Part shown: in pieces, positions 10,986-24,270 of the stretch
How the letters are laid out: the number at the start of each line of letters is the position of its first letter
Position numbering within the stretch: the first letter of the stretch is position 1
NCBI GenBank assembly: GCA_039720395.1
Contig: JBBPBK010000141.1
Location: 310,001 to 374,000 of the forward strand
Direction of reading: 5' to 3'
DNA: 64,000 bases
Source: Liquidambar formosana
Lineage: Eukaryota > Streptophyta > Magnoliopsida > Saxifragales > Altingiaceae
The notes under the pieces: model-generated
Told to the model about the DNA's origin: nothing
Seen by the model: the letters and a program-made list of their open reading frames with translations, nothing else
The model's database searches: none
Made by a program: the position numbers and the translations under genes

Positions 10986-12421
10986 TGTTAGTAGTATGCC
11001 CTAGAGCCAATCATAGAGATGATTGTTTAGGGATAAAGAACAATCATTTGATTTAATTTTTGTATGTCACATTTATTATTAAATTAATAAAATGACTTAT
11101 TTTATCATGTTTATTTGCATCATTTATATTTACATGATATGTCCATGGAGTTAGAGTTGAGAATATGGAATTATAAAGAGTTGTAATTTTGAGACTATCA
11201 ATATATCTCTGTACTAAACTTCTAAAGCATTCCTAGTTGAAGGTTCACTATGATGGACAATAATGAACCATAGGACTAACACTTGTTAGGTTGACTCTTT
11301 AGGAGGATAGCTAGTCTCAAGCTATTTGTGTGGAGACACTACAACCAACATGTGGGTGCCTATTACAAGAATAGGTACATTGAATGTGATCAAAGATATG
11401 AGATTAACTAAGAGGAGTTTTAACCTAACTGTCAATCACTTTCTCATTGTTATAGTGGTACAAGTAATCCTTGGACCTGAGACACCATAGTTGTCTTATG
11501 CATATAGGCTTAGAAGTTTAATAACACTAAGTGTAAATTCCTTATAGGGGTTTCCAAGGGTGTTCATTAGCCCTATTGCTATGTGTATGAAGGCATATGA
11601 GTGATCAACAAGGAATCCATCTCTCTTAGGAAAAAGAGAGAGAATGTCTTATATAGCATTCATTAATATAACTCATAAAATCCATGGCCATAGTAGGATG
11701 AATATGGAAAAGAGTTTCCATAAGTTCATAATTGAGTTGATATTCATGATTGAGTATAAAGTAATTAAACTAGGGACTTGACAGATTTCCATGTCCTATT
11801 GATTTAATTGAAGACATTGTGTAGATGGAAGAATGTAATTGTAACCTATAAACTATAACAGAAGGGTTATATGTAAGATACCTATTCACCTCATAAAGGA
11901 CCACACCATGAGCCATAGCTAGATGTTACTCATGGTTAGTAGAAGTCCTAATTGATATAAGTGAGTTATAATCAATTAGGGAATTGAAAGGAGTTCCAAT
12001 TAGACCTTTCATGAAAAGAGTTCCATTGTGCATACTTTGTGCTATTCCTACTACTTAATGATGTGAACCCAATGGGTCACACACTGATCATGCAAAGAGA
12101 GCTTTAAAGTCTATGAGAGAAAGGGTATAAGTGAATAAAGAATAGTTCTTGAAGGCCAAGTTTGTATATGATATAAACTAGAGGGGTTAATATGCAATTT
12201 AGAGAAATTACACAAATCTAACTGGGTTTTGGATTCCCCCCTTGGCCGGTCCTATTAGTGGCTATTTAAAGCCATGTGATGATGTGTGACATCATCACAA
12301 TTTCTCACTCCTAAGCCCTAGCCGACCCTCTGTTTGATGGCTCTCTTTCTCTCTCTTCTAGCAATAACAAAGGAAAAGGAAGAAAGGACTTGAAATTCTT
12401 GCTAGGTGTGGATACCATTTG
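10986..12421 (+). repeat. Copia-2 left LTR, truncated
   Basis: Starts tgttagtagtatgcc and runs collinear with 8721-10160 of the Copia-1 LTR, including the cagtgtgtgacc-type region, then stops within 'aggtgtggatacca'. The last ~230 bp and the primer site are missing because the inverted fragment at 12422 abuts here. Confidence 0.88.
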
Positions 12422-13104
12422 TGTTGGGAATCGAACTAGAGAGGAAAACAACAAAAGCGGAATTAAAAATTTTCCTACGATTCCCAATCCCATGAATCCA
12501 ATTATGCTTAATACATAACTAAACCCTAACTACAAAGAGGGTTAGGATAACTTACAGTTGAACAAAGTCTTCTCTTTATGCTCCAAGCTTTGTCTTCTCC
12601 TTTTTGCTCCATGCTTGAACTCCGGGCAGCAATGAATGAGCAGTCCAAGTGTACTACCTCTAACGGTATCCACACCTAGCTTGAACTTGAAGTCCTTTCC
12701 TTCTTTTTCTTGTTGATGCTAGAGTAGGAGAAGAGAGGAGAGAGAGAGAGGGAGAGCTGAAATTTTCGGCCAGCACTTGGGAGCCTCCAAGAGTGCTTCA
12801 AGTGAGGATATCATCACATCATAAAAGGCTTTAAATAGCCTCCAACTAGGGCCGGCAAAAGGGGGTCTTCTAACCTTAATGGGTTTTGTGTAATTACTCC
12901 TAATTACACAGTAACCCCTCTAATTTATATCCCATATAAATTTGCCCCTTAAGAACAATTCTTTATTCACTTATATCCTTTCTCTCATAGATATTCAAAC
13001 TTTCTTAGCATGATCAGTGTGTGACCCATTGGGTTCACATCATCAAGTAGTAGGGATAGCACGAGGTGTGCACAATGGAACTCTTTCCATTAGAGGGTCT
13101 AATT
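12422..13104 (-). repeat. Inverted copia LTR fragment
   Basis: Reads as the reverse complement of the last ~680 bp of an LTR of the subfamily ending cgattcccaaca (compare 22542-23107 and, in opposite orientation, 62080-62725). It ends at 'ctaatt', after which Copia-2 leader resumes. It shares the extra 'gacaaagcttggagcat' segment only with 22542-23107, so those two are one subfamily. The chimeric joint suggests template switching or a nested insertion later trimmed. Confidence 0.82.
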
Positions 13105-14394
13105 AATGTAGGAAGATGACTTGAAGACTGCCATAGCTTGGGCAGCTATGCTTTGAACATGGCAACCATGAAAGTCATAAAACCTCCATTATTCTCCAGC
13201 AGCAGCAGCTAGGGTTTAATGAAACCCTTGCAAATCATGACCTAGGGCTTGGAGCCCTTCACCATCATCACCATGGGACTCGACTAAGGTAGTGGGAGGT
13301 CACCAAGGGCCATGGGCAGTCAGCCGTGGCTTGTGGTTGAGTGTGGAGGCCATTGAAGGAGGCTAGGGTTTCGGGTTAGCATGAAACCCTAACCCTAGCT
13401 ATCCAAAATTTGATTTTTGATTTATTTGATTCCGAAATTAGTTATTAAATTAATGTTGATTAATTTTATAATGTTTTAAATAGTTTAAAACAATTTTTGG
13501 AATTATTTTATTTTCTGGAAAATTATAATTAAATAAAAACTGTTTTATTGATTATAATAATTAATAATACTATAGTATTAGATACTAAATAGTATTATTA
13601 CACTGTTTTAATTGTTCTAATAATTTTGGCTAATTGGATTAATCAAACTAAGATGTTTTAAAGGATTAAAATATCATTAGAAGTAATTAAAACAATAATG
13701 GTGAATTAATGAGTTAAAATTGTTTTAATTCATTAAGGGCATTCTAAAATTAGGGTTTTGGAAATTCCAATTTTAGAAAGTCATGTAATTAATTATTTTC
13801 ATTATATTAAAATTCTGGAAATTTTTATTTTGCATATCCTAATGAGATTAGGAGCCATTAATGAGATTAATGTGAACCAATTAATTGAAGTACCATAATG
13901 CCCATATGTTTTATTGCTTATAGTTCTTTTATTTATGTAATGTGATTGTATGTATGGATGGATGATGATTATGGACTAAGACCATGTAGACCAATTGTGA
14001 TTGGCCGTCTTGTGATTATGGGATGTATTATTTTTTAAAGGATTGTAATTTAATTATTGGTGATGTAAATTTTTATTGGGGCTTGTATACCACTTTCTCC
14101 TTCCCTCTCTATCATTCTCTTATGTACCCCACATTCCCCTTATGTATCCTCTTCTTCAAGTTATATAAATGTTATGTAATCAAGAGTGCACTAAGGAGCA
14201 AGGTGGAGCCCAAGGGAGCATGGTGGAGCCCAACAAGACATTGCTGGACATTGAAGGACTTGAAGAACTTAAAGAAGAAATTCAAGCGAGCATGCAAAGC
14301 TTTAATTTATTATTTTACGATCACCTACACCTTCCTATACTCATTAGATTCAATTTATTGGCTTAAATTGAATCACCTTAAAGTTATAATCATC

Positions 14395-15090
14395 ATAGTG
14401 GGAGCTTTTAATTTATGAGATAATTGTAGTAGCTCCAATATCATAGATTGATATATGTTACCTATTAACTTAGGGACTAATATCAATGTATGGTACTTTA
14501 TATATGTTGATATATAATTGCATGAATTGTATGATTATAATAGCATGAGATGTATGATTATAATAGCATGATTTGTATGTTTATATTTATGCATGGGATG
14601 TATGTTAAATATTAATGAGACCTTGAAACCTCTCTTGTTTAAGATATTAAGTTGTGAATGGAGAGAACATTAGGGAATGCTCTCTTCATAGCCTTCCACC
14701 ATTATAGGCTCAACTAGGGTTCTTGGTGTGGGTGCTTGGCTACAGATATGTAGGAGGTGTCCACATTGGGGATTCTACTTGATACTATTATATATATGAT
14801 ATCATGGGGGTATAAGTGGCATATTCCAAAATTCTATTATGTGAGGAGTGTGTCATGATGACCAAACCTGTGTGAATGGTGGGTTTAACTTAACTAGAGA
14901 TTATATTCCAAAATTTTATTACGTGAGGTTTATGTCTCTCTAGAGGCTAAATGATTGGAATTTGCTTATAGAAGCATTAGACAAAGAGTTGTCTACTCAT
15001 TGGGGATTAGTGGCCAAAATTCTATTATGTGAGGTTGTTGGTTCTCAGTGGGACCCCAATCCCTATTAGGAATCCATTGATTCCCGAATT
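14395..15090 (+). ncRNA. Candidate structured leader RNA, Copia-2 copy
   Basis: Homologue of 3195-3895. The three main hairpins lie near 14815-14855, 14893-14945 and 15004-15043. Their loops read AAAATTCTATTATGTGA, AAAATTTTATTACGTGA and AAAATTCTATTATGTGA: near-identical inside this element, but unlike the Copia-1 loop in the central ten bases. Stems: catattcc/ggagtgtg, ctagaga/tctctag, tagtggcc/ggttgttg. Several pairs changed on both sides against Copia-1, for example G-C to A-T in ctaGgga/tccCtag versus ctaGaga/tctCtag. Spacing of the loops (82 and 106 bp) matches Copia-1 (81 and about 104 bp). Confidence 0.6.
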
Positions 15091-15254
15091 CCATTAGAGG
15101 GTGTATGGGATTTGATAAAATAGTGGAAGGTACCATTATGATTAAAGACCTGATCATTTTGGATAAAAATGAAATCTTATCTTCTGTTTAATTAAATTTG
15201 TTAATGTAGATTACCTTATTATTCACCTCAAAACCCCTATTTCCTACAATACAG

Positions 15255-15420
15255 GATATTGATAATTTGACTGAACCTAATTTCTTTGATTGATTTAGGA
15301 AGTTGAGAATTGTTCTTAATTCCAATAAGATTGTTTATATGCTAATAAGCCTTTTATTAAAGGCCCTCTATAAAACATCCTAAGAAAAAAGAGACACTTT
15401 GCACAATTGGCATTTTGTTG
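15255..15420 (+). pseudogene. Copia-2 gag relic
   Basis: At 15303-15345 an open stretch reads LRIVLNSNKIVYML, the conserved N-terminal phrase of copia gag. Surrounding frames are broken. From 15421 to 16307 the sequence is collinear with Copia-1 but too decayed for domain calls. Confidence 0.65.
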
Positions 15421-16307
15421 TCATACTATATGATAGTGTTAATGATTAATAAGCTTCAGAAGCAGAGTTAGTTAATGCAAAGTACCTCTGATGTCCCTTG
15501 TCACATACAAAGGTTGTATAGTGAGCAAAGTAATACTATAAAGTATAGTGTTTAAAAGGACCTCTTCTATATTAGGATACAACAAAGATTGTTCATTAAT
15601 AATCATTCTTTTGAAGATGATTAATCACATAGAATAGCTTAGGAAGCTAGATGTGATTTAAAAAGGGAAGCATAGAGGGAAGCAATTCTTGAAAAGTCAA
15701 AAACAAAGAAATTTAATTATTTTGTAGTAAACATAAGGTATTGTAAAGGGAACTTGATAAAGTATCAATTTTCCTAGAAGAACTAAAATTTTGAAGTTTT
15801 GGTTCATACTCTAATTCACTTGTTGGTTAGTTCTGCTTCTTGGTTTTTGGATTCTAGTATAATCTAAAAGAAAGCAGAAAGTTAAGTAGATAATAAGTTG
15901 CCTTTAAAAATTAAATAGAGCAAGAGTTGCTAGATTAATTTTGGAACTTATTTCTTAACTAGGTCATTTAAAACATTCTAGAAATTTGATTTCTGAATTT
16001 AAATGATTAATTAGAGTGAATGCAACATATTCCAAGAATGCGAGAGATGTAGAGACTCTCATTTAAATGTAGCAAATTGTGACTTGATTATGAGATAACC
16101 AAGCCCATCTTTTATTTGGTGAAGTGAAAGAGTTACATTTATACTTTGACTAATACATTGAGATGTATGTAGTCATGTAGAGCAAGCATTCAATTACAGT
16201 AAACTCCTCTTAGAATACTATTGCTCAATAGTGGATCTAAGAGAAAGAATCAAACTTTATTATGATATGGTTTGATCCATGATGAGTTTTACTAACTTAA
16301 ATGTATC

Positions 16308-19011
16308 TGTCACACCCCATTTTTGCACCACCTTACTAGGGCTCATCATTTCATGCATGTTTTTATTTTGTTTTTGAGTCTAGTCACTTGCATTAGTTTT
16401 CTAGAGTCACAAGGACAATGGATATGAATTTGTTCAATTCGGAGTTGATCTTGAGGGATAATAAGAGCTTTTGTGACTTGAGGGGCATAATCATCTTTTA
16501 AGTCCCCAAACTTTTCATTTGACCTTGAAATGATCTCCAAATTGTCAATTGGAGTTCATATGGATGCATATGAGGTATTTCTAGTTTCAATTTGATGAAT
16601 CAATGGCTCGGGATTAAAATGGCTCGATGTAGTTCAAGTTGGTTAATTGACCCTCCTTTGGGTTAGTTCTAATTGACTTACAATTACCAATCAAATATTT
16701 TCAAATGGACTTTAATTAGTCATCATTTTATCCCCAAAAGTGTTTTATAAAGTTTAATTTTGGTATGGAAAGCATTTGGTTTGATCCTATGTGCATACCT
16801 ATGCTTAGCAAAGGTAGAGCATAGCGGTTAACTGCTTTTGTTAAACCTAACCATGCCCCCATGGTTAGTGGTTTTCACCCTAAATGTTCAAAAATGTATT
16901 CCTCATCGAAACACGATCGTTTTGGCTTTTGTTTCATCAAAATCGGAGTTCATTTGACTCTTGAAACACTTCTAGAAGGAGAAGGAGTCCCATAAAACCA
17001 AAAATCTGAAGTGGGCTCGGGTGACCGCCCAGGCCTTGGTGGTCACCCGAGAGCACTTTCCTATTTTCACTCTAACTCCTTGTTGAAGTGGACTCTTGCC
17101 TATTTTGACGTATTTGGGCTCTTTTGGACGTGTTTCCTTCTAGTTTTTGGTAACTTTTGAGTTACTTAAGCCCCAAAGGGGTCTCTAATAGCCCTTGGAT
17201 TAATTTCTAGGGTTTTAATCCTAGCCATTGGTTAATCCTAATTGAAGTCTATAAATACCCCCTATGCTTTAGCACAAGGGGAGCCACTTTATGCATTAAA
17301 ACTTGAGTGTTTGAGAGAGAATAAGAGAGAGAGACTTGTAGGAGAGCTAGAGGACTTGCTGTAGCCTTGGAGAACATTGATTCAAGTCATCTGCAAGAGC
17401 AAGAGAGAGTCTATACAGCAACAAGGAAGGCTTTCCTAAGGTATTCTTCCTTTATATTCAAGCTTAAACTAGGGTATCATGTAGAATAGCTTTATTGCAT
17501 GCAAATGCTTATGATTTCTACCATAGATTGAGGTTTCTATTAGTTAATACATGTGATAATAATGATGTTCATGATGAGTTTTGCATGTTTTAGAGTTAGT
17601 TCATAGGTCTTAATGCATAGTTTTGATTCTAGTGCTTCTGTTGACCTTGTGTTAGAATAGTGTCGTTGCATGTTAAAGTTAGGATTTTTATCATGTTTTA
17701 TTGCTTTAGTTAGTTAATATGCATGATTTAAGTTCTGTTTAGTTTGATTTTAGCATGTTCAGAGTTTGTTTTGTGTGTCTTTAAGCATGTTTGTGAGTTT
17801 AGGGTTTTTAGTGTCCTTGTTTTAGGATAGTTTCATACAGCATGTTAGTTTAGGTCTTTGTTATTGATTTTTCTTCATAGTTGCTGTATATGTTTTGCAT
17901 ATAGAATAACTATGATATTTTTGCATGCATGTTAGCTGATTTCTAGGGTTTTTATGCATGATATGGTTCTAGGATTGTGTTAGAGCTTATTATTATTCGC
18001 TGTTTTTGCTGTTAGCATGATTAGTGAATGATTTTAGGCCTTAGTACTATTTTGTCCAGATTTATATATCATTGTGTTTGCATGGTTTTGAGCACGTGTA
18101 AGGGTGCAAATAGGTGTAGTTGTTGCCCTATGGCAAATAGGGTTGTTATTGCTTGAAATTGCTAATGCTTGGAGCTATTGTGCTCAGGTAAGTGGGTGTG
18201 AAGGTGCCCCAATTCACCTTTCCTTTTTAACTCTCTCTCTTCTCCCTCCTAGGGTTAATTTTTAATATGAGTCTATGGTTTTAATCAAAGATTTCCTTAA
18301 CTAATAAAATTCTAGTTTTTTTATCAAGGTTTCCATCTTGTGGAACTCTTTCTAAATTCAAACTTGGTTTATTTAATTCTCTTTCAAATAAGGAAACCTA
18401 GGGTTTTTACCATAGGTTTATATTAGGATTTAACCCAAATTCTAATTGAACTACGTGGACTTTGATCCATGTATTTCGTTGCATGGTACGTAGGCGCTCT
18501 TTGTGAGGCTCAAGTCCGTTCTAGGATCCAAGTATCCTAAGTTTTTGTATTTTATTCTCTTTTATTCTGTTTTATTTTCTTTATTATGCATGGATGGATG
18601 AATGGAATATATGATATGTACTTACCCAAAAAAAAAAAAAGAATATATGATATGCATGCTGTCTTGTGATGATATTTATTGATTTTGTGTATTGAAAAGA
18701 TCTTAATTTACCCCAAATAAACCGAGAGACTGAAAGGGTGACATGGGTGCCTATAGGCTTTGCCTAGAACCTTCCCATGTCATAACTTAGCCTTCTAATC
18801 CCCGATTTCTTTGGTTTCCAAAAAAGACTTGTTTTTGCCTTTCCTTTTTAAACATGGAGTCATTCAAATTGTTTTCTTAAAACAAAACTATTTTTAGGGT
18901 TTTTTTTGTTTCCTTTAAAAAATAAGGTGGCGACTCCTTTTCTTTTCTTTTTAAACAAGTAGTATTTTTCTTTTTGCCAAACCTTTGTGGGCCCAATTTC
19001 TGGGGTTCATA
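16308..19011 (+). repeat. Tat-type gypsy solo LTR inserted in Copia-2
   Basis: Starts tgtcacaccccatttttgc and ends ...ggggttcata (CA changed to TA). Target duplication gtatc at 16303-16307 and 19012-19016; Copia-1 keeps the unoccupied sequence near 5084. Related along its length to the G2 LTR. It contains a GC-rich palindrome at 17016-17051 and TATAAATA at 17250-17257, and ends with the 'aaggtggcgactcc' region of this LTR family. No internal region, so it arose by LTR-LTR recombination. Confidence 0.93.
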
Positions 19012-19019
19012 GTATCCAT

Positions 19020-20853
19020 TTTGGATATGCCTTAAAATTGCTACATATTGATAATTTAGAGTTCATTCCAGTTTTTCCAAAAGTATTATATTGGATATAA
19101 TATAGGAATAAACCCAACTTAAAGAAGTTAAGGTTTGGGATTGTGCTACATATGTCTAGAAACATTATGCAGACAATTTGGAAATTAAGTCAAGTAACTG
19201 TTAAATTGTGGTATATCCCAAAATTGGTTGGGATAGAATTTCTATTATCCTAATGAACAAAAGTTGCCCATTAGTATGTTTGCTGGATTTTCTTGAGAAA
19301 GAGCTCATTCAAGAAAGATGCAAAGGTAGATTGATAGAATTCACAAAATTGTCTGTAAAGCCACAAACCAACAAAGATCCAACCCTTGTCCCTGTTGAGG
19401 CAAAAACCTTTAATTACACCACAGTCCTTTCATAGATCAAATTGGATATTTTTCAACATATAAGAGATATGGTATCTCTATTAATATGTGAAAGAATAGT
19501 TCTATAGTGATAAAGATCACCAAAATATTCCTATTGATTATGATTAGGCGATGTTTGACATCAACTTGAGAAATGGCTAAGAGTTATCAATCCAATATGG
19601 TAAGGTAGAGACCTAGAAGGCTAGGCTATTTGAGAATGTTTCAACATAGGCAAAAGGTTGTCTATAAAGAAACTTGTTTGATAATAGTTATGCTGAAATC
19701 CATTTGGATCTTGTAATCTATAAACACACATTTTGAATATAAGATATGTCAAAAGGATATAAAGATGTTATATCCAATGGTGAAAAACCATAGAGGGTGT
19801 GTAAGTTATAGAAGTTCATTGATGGACTACAAGATTCGCGTAATTGGAACATTTATAAAGTTGAAGTAATCAAATTGTTTGATTTCTCTCATTATATAGA
19901 TGGACTAAGAGTGTATAAAAGGTTAGTGGGAGTGAGATCGATTTTTCTTTATCTTATTATGAAGATGACATCCTAATTATTTGGAATGATTTAGGAATGT
20001 AATCTAAAGTGAAGTTTTAGTTTTTCAGAAAAACTTCTTTATGAATGATTTGGCAGAAGCATCCAACAAAGATCTATACAGATAGATCATGTAGATTGCT
20101 AAGTATCTCCAAATCATTGAACATAGTTGAAATATTGAAGGAGTTCAGCATAGAGAATTCTAAGAGACGTTTGATTTACTTCAGACATAGAATTCATTAT
20201 TCAAGGGCATGTGCCCTAGGATAACACAAGTAAGGTTCTTAAAGTGTTAAGAAACCTTATTTTACACTATGTACTGAATCTGATATCTATTATATTGTAA
20301 TTGTTACAAATAGTTATCAGTCAATCCATATTTGGAATATTGGATTGTATATGGAAATTGTAACTCATAGTAGATGGGTATATGGATTTGGATATAATCC
20401 ATATGGGGTAGATTTTATATTCACCTTAGTTGGTGAAATACGTAAGGGAAGAACTGTATGTAGGATACAGTGGATTCCATTATTGAGGGTGAATTAATTG
20501 TCCATTTATAATTGTCTAGGAGACTATTTGGATCTATAAGTTCATTTAGAACTTGGAGTTGTTCCTTCCATTGAGTTGTCCATACCTTGTTTTGTGACAA
20601 CAATAGGGCTATAGCTCAAGCATAGGAACTATGGTCTCATCAAAAGTCTAAATACACAGAGCGGCAATTCCAAATTATTAGAGAAATCATTGGAAGAGGT
20701 AACATATATACATTATAGAAGATATTAACTACATGAGTTATTGTAGACCCACTAATCAAAGCTTTGAGACATAATGGGTTATGTGTTAGACCAACATCTT
20801 AAGAAGATGCGTATGAGATACTTGGTCGGTTGGCTTTAGTGAAAGTGGGAGAT
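19020..20853 (+). pseudogene. Copia-2 integrase C-terminus, RT and RNase H relic
   Basis: An open stretch at 19208-19435 reads VYPKIGWDRISIILMNKSC then FLEKELIQER, the integrase C-terminal block. The RT part carries VCKL at about 19799 and a nearly unbroken stretch NWNIYKVEVIKLFDFSHYID at 19841-19900, matching the copia 'SWN.RFDE.IK.FGF' block. The catalytic strand reads YYEDDILII near 19957, with E where the family has V. It ends in the polypurine tract at 20841. Several stops; not functional. Confidence 0.87.
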
Positions 20854-22541
20854 TGTTAGTTGTATGCCCTACAGCCAATCATAGATATGATGCTTTAGGG
20901 ATAAAGAACAATCATAGGATTTCATTTATTGTATGTCACATTTATTATTAATTTAATAAAAGGGCTTTTCTATCATGTTTATTCTATTCTTTATATTTAC
21001 ATGATATGTCCATAGAGTTAGAGTTGAGAATATGAAATCACAAGGTGTTGTGATTATGAGACTATATATATATATATCTCTTTGTACTAAACTCTTAAAT
21101 CATTCCTAGTTGAAGGTTCACTATAATGGACAATAATGAACCATAGGACTAGCACATGTTAGGTTAGCTCTTTAGGAGGATAGCTAGTCTCTGAGCTATT
21201 TATGTGGAGACACTATAACCAATATGTGGGTGCTTGTTATATAAATAAACAAGTACACTGAATGTGACCAAAGTCATGAGATCAACTGAATGGAGTTTTA
21301 CCTGCCTATCAATCTGTTTCTCATAGTTACAGTGGTACAAGTAATCTTTAGATCTGAGGCACCACAGTTGTCTTATGCATGGAGCTTTAGAAGTTTGATA
21401 GCACTAACTGTTTATCCCTATGGGGTTTGCAAGGGTGTTCATTGGCTCTACTGTTACATGTATGAAGGCATGTGTGTGATCAATAAGGGATCCATCACTT
21501 TTAGTAATAGGGAGAGACTGTTCTCATAAGAACACTCATAAATATAACTCATGTGAATATGTGGCCACAGTATGAGGATGATCATGGAAAAGGGTTTTCA
21601 GTGGTGCATCTTATGAGTTGATATTTTGGGTAGGTTCATAAATGTATTGAACTAGGGACTTGACAGACTTCCATGTCCCATTAGTTCAAATAGAGACATT
21701 GTGTATAATGGAGGGATGTAATTGTAACCTTAAGCTGTAACTGAAGGGTTCTTTGTTCGATAATTATTCACCTCATTTAGGACCACACCATGAGCCATTG
21801 CTAGATGTTACTCATAGTTAGTAGAAACCCTAATTGATATTAGTGAGTTATAATCAATTAGGGAATTGGAAGGAGTTCCAATTAGACCCTTAATGGAAAG
21901 TGTTCCATTGGGCACTCTATGTGACATTGAGTGCCACTACCTACTACTAAATGTTGTGAACCCAATGGGTCACACACCAAAGATGCAAAGAGGGACTTTA
22001 AAGTTGTGAGAGAAAGGGCAAGAGTGTATAAGAATAGTTCATGAGGGCCATACTTGCATTGGAATGTAAATAGGAGGGGTTAGTGTGCAATTTAGGGAAA
22101 TTGCACTCCCACACAAAGTGGGATTCCTCCCTTGGCCAGCCCTCCTTGGTGTCTATATAAAGGCCACTAGCATGTGCCTTAGACACAATGCAATTCACTC
22201 TATTCCTCTCCCTTGGCCAAAGCTATTGAGGAGCCTCTCTTCTCTCTCTCTCTCTTTTGAAGGAAACTTGAAGGCCTTTGCTAGGTGTGGATACCATGGA
22301 GGCAGTACACTTGTATTGCTTATAGCTGCTCATTCAAGGATTATTGATTGCTGTCCAGAAATTCAAAAGCTTGGAGTTTGAAGATTTAAATCAACTGTAA
22401 GTGCTCTAACCCTTCTTCTAGTTAGGGTTTTATGTTTTGTATGAATCACAATCAGATTCATGGGCTTTAAGGAATTGTATTATGATTTTTGTTTATCATT
22501 ATGTTCCGCTACGTAGTTTTTCTCTACATCAATTCCTTACA
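20854..22541 (+). repeat. Copia-2 3' LTR, complete (1688 bp)
   Basis: Starts tgttagttgtatgcc and ends ...caattccttaca, preceded by a polypurine tract. TATATAAA at 22154-22161. It is clearly more diverged from the Copia-1 LTR (for example 21220-21260 and 21530-21640) than the two Copia-1 LTRs are from each other. Confidence 0.92.
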
Positions 22542-23107
22542 AGAGAAAGGGCATAAGTGAATAAAAGAAGAGTTCTTAAGGGGCAAGGTTGTATAGGATA
22601 CAAATTAGAGAGGTTATTGTGCAATTAAAAGTAATTACACAAAACCCTCTAGGGTTTGGAATCCCCCTAGGGCCAACCCTATGTGGAGGCTATTTAATGC
22701 TTCTTATGATGTGATGACATCATCACAATCACCACTCCCAAGTGCTGGCCGAAATTCACATAGAGGCTCTAGAGGCGCTCTCTTTCTCTCTTTCTTCTCC
22801 ACTTCTGATAATAACAAGGAAGAAGAAGGAAAGGACTTCAAGCTCAAGATAGGTGTGGATACCGTTGGAGGCAGTACACTTGGACTGCTCATTTATTGCT
22901 GCTTGGAGTTCACGCTTGGAGCAAAAAGGAGAAGACAAAGCTTGGAGCATAAAGGAGAAGACTTTATCAACAGTAAGTTATCCTAACTCTCTTTGTAGTT
23001 AGGGTTTTGTTTTGTGTTAAAGCATAATTGGATTCATGGGATTGGGACTTATAGGAAAAATTTTAATTTCGCCTTTGTAGTTTTCCTTTCTAGTTCGATT
23101 CCCAACA
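22542..23107 (+). repeat. Copia LTR 3' fragment of an older element
   Basis: Begins mid-LTR (agagaaagggcataag) and ends cgattcccaaca. Same subfamily as the inverted fragment 12422-13104. It abuts the integrase region of G1, so a copia element of this subfamily probably sat in G1 before Copia-2 replaced its left part. Confidence 0.82.
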
Positions 23108-24270
23108 ACTCATGACCTTCATTTGACTTAGGATGGATCTTTCTAATGAAATCTACTCCCTAAGTTGAAAAGGGCCAAGGGGATGAGATAATATTCAAAG
23201 GCATTGATGGAAGGTACTGAACATTAGCAAAGATCTGGTAATTATGGCACTTTTTGACATGTATATGACAATCCCTTTCCATAATGGCCCAATAGTAACC
23301 GAGACGAGCAATCTTCTTGGCTAGCATATATTCATGTGAGGTGTTTCTGCTCCTTCATATATCTCTTCAATTATTCTTTGAGCTTCTTCCTTAGTTACAC
23401 AAAGCAAGTGGATGCCATCGTAGAATCTTTTGTATAGTTTCCCTCTGCACATGATGTAATCGGTAGCCAATCTCCTTAGCGTACATCTGTCAACTTTTGA
23501 AGCTCCCTTAGGGTATTCCCTCTTTTCTACGAACCTCTGAATGTCATAAAACCATGGACGCCCATCTGTCATCTGACCATCTTGAATATTGTTGCAGTAC
23601 ACCGGTTCTTTTCTTCTTTTAATCACAAGTGGACGAACATTGCCCCCTTCTAGAATTTCCACCATAGACGCAAGTGTGGCAAGAGTATCAGCAAAGTTGT
23701 TCTTTACCCTTACCAAATAGTGAAACTCTACTTTGCTAAATTCTTTAGTAAGTGCTTCTAGATAAGCGTGATAGGGTAACAACTTCTCGTCTCGAGTCTT
23801 CCATTCTCTTTTGATCTGGCAGATGATTAAGGCTGAATTTCCATACACCTCTAATTCATCAACTCCCAACTCTAAGGCTATTTCCAACCCTAGAATGTAA
23901 GCTTCATATTCAGCAATGTTGTTTGTTGCCTCAAACCCTAACTTCATTTCCAAAGGGGTGTGAGCATCATCTGGGGAAATCAACAAGACTCCTATGCCAA
24001 AGCCCCTTTTATTTGCAGCCCATTGAAGTAGACTTTCCATGGTTTCTTTTCTATCTCCAATATGTCTTCGTCAGGGAACCCTTGTTCAATGCTATCTCTT
24101 CCTGAAACTGGATTTTCTACTAAATGTTTTGAAATGACTTTCCCTTTTATTGAGCTCTGTACCACATACTTGATGTCGAACTTAAATAACAACATGAACC
24201 ACCATGCTGTCCGATAAGTCAACCTTGGTTTTTCAAGCAGATAGTTGAGTGGATCCATGCAGCTAATAAG
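23108..24270 (-). pseudogene. G1 second RNase H and integrase N-terminus
   Basis: The unbroken minus-strand frame 24040-23321 holds the second RNase H: GFGIGVLLISP, then NNIAEYEAYILGLEIALELG and ELEVYGNSALIICQIK. That is the archaeal-type RNase H1 fold (D/G, E and D/N catalytic positions) that Tat elements carry after the classical RNase H. It continues into the integrase N-terminal region LRRLATDYIMCRGKLYKR. The HHCC zinc finger runs on to about 23220, then is cut off. The frame from 24276 joins upstream with one shift near 24000. G2 38505-39521 is the homologue. Confidence 0.87.

Larger units (their letters stand above)
13105..20853 (+). mobile_element. Copia-2 internal region (decayed), carrying a gypsy solo LTR
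   Basis: Collinear with Copia-1 from about 1700 to 8720. Primer site and first ~950 bp of leader are lost. Leader 13105-14390, structured RNA 14395-15090, gag relic about 15255-15420, decayed protease/INT, solo LTR 16308-19011, INT/RT/RH relics 19012-20853. It lacks the LINE found in Copia-1. Confidence 0.88.
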
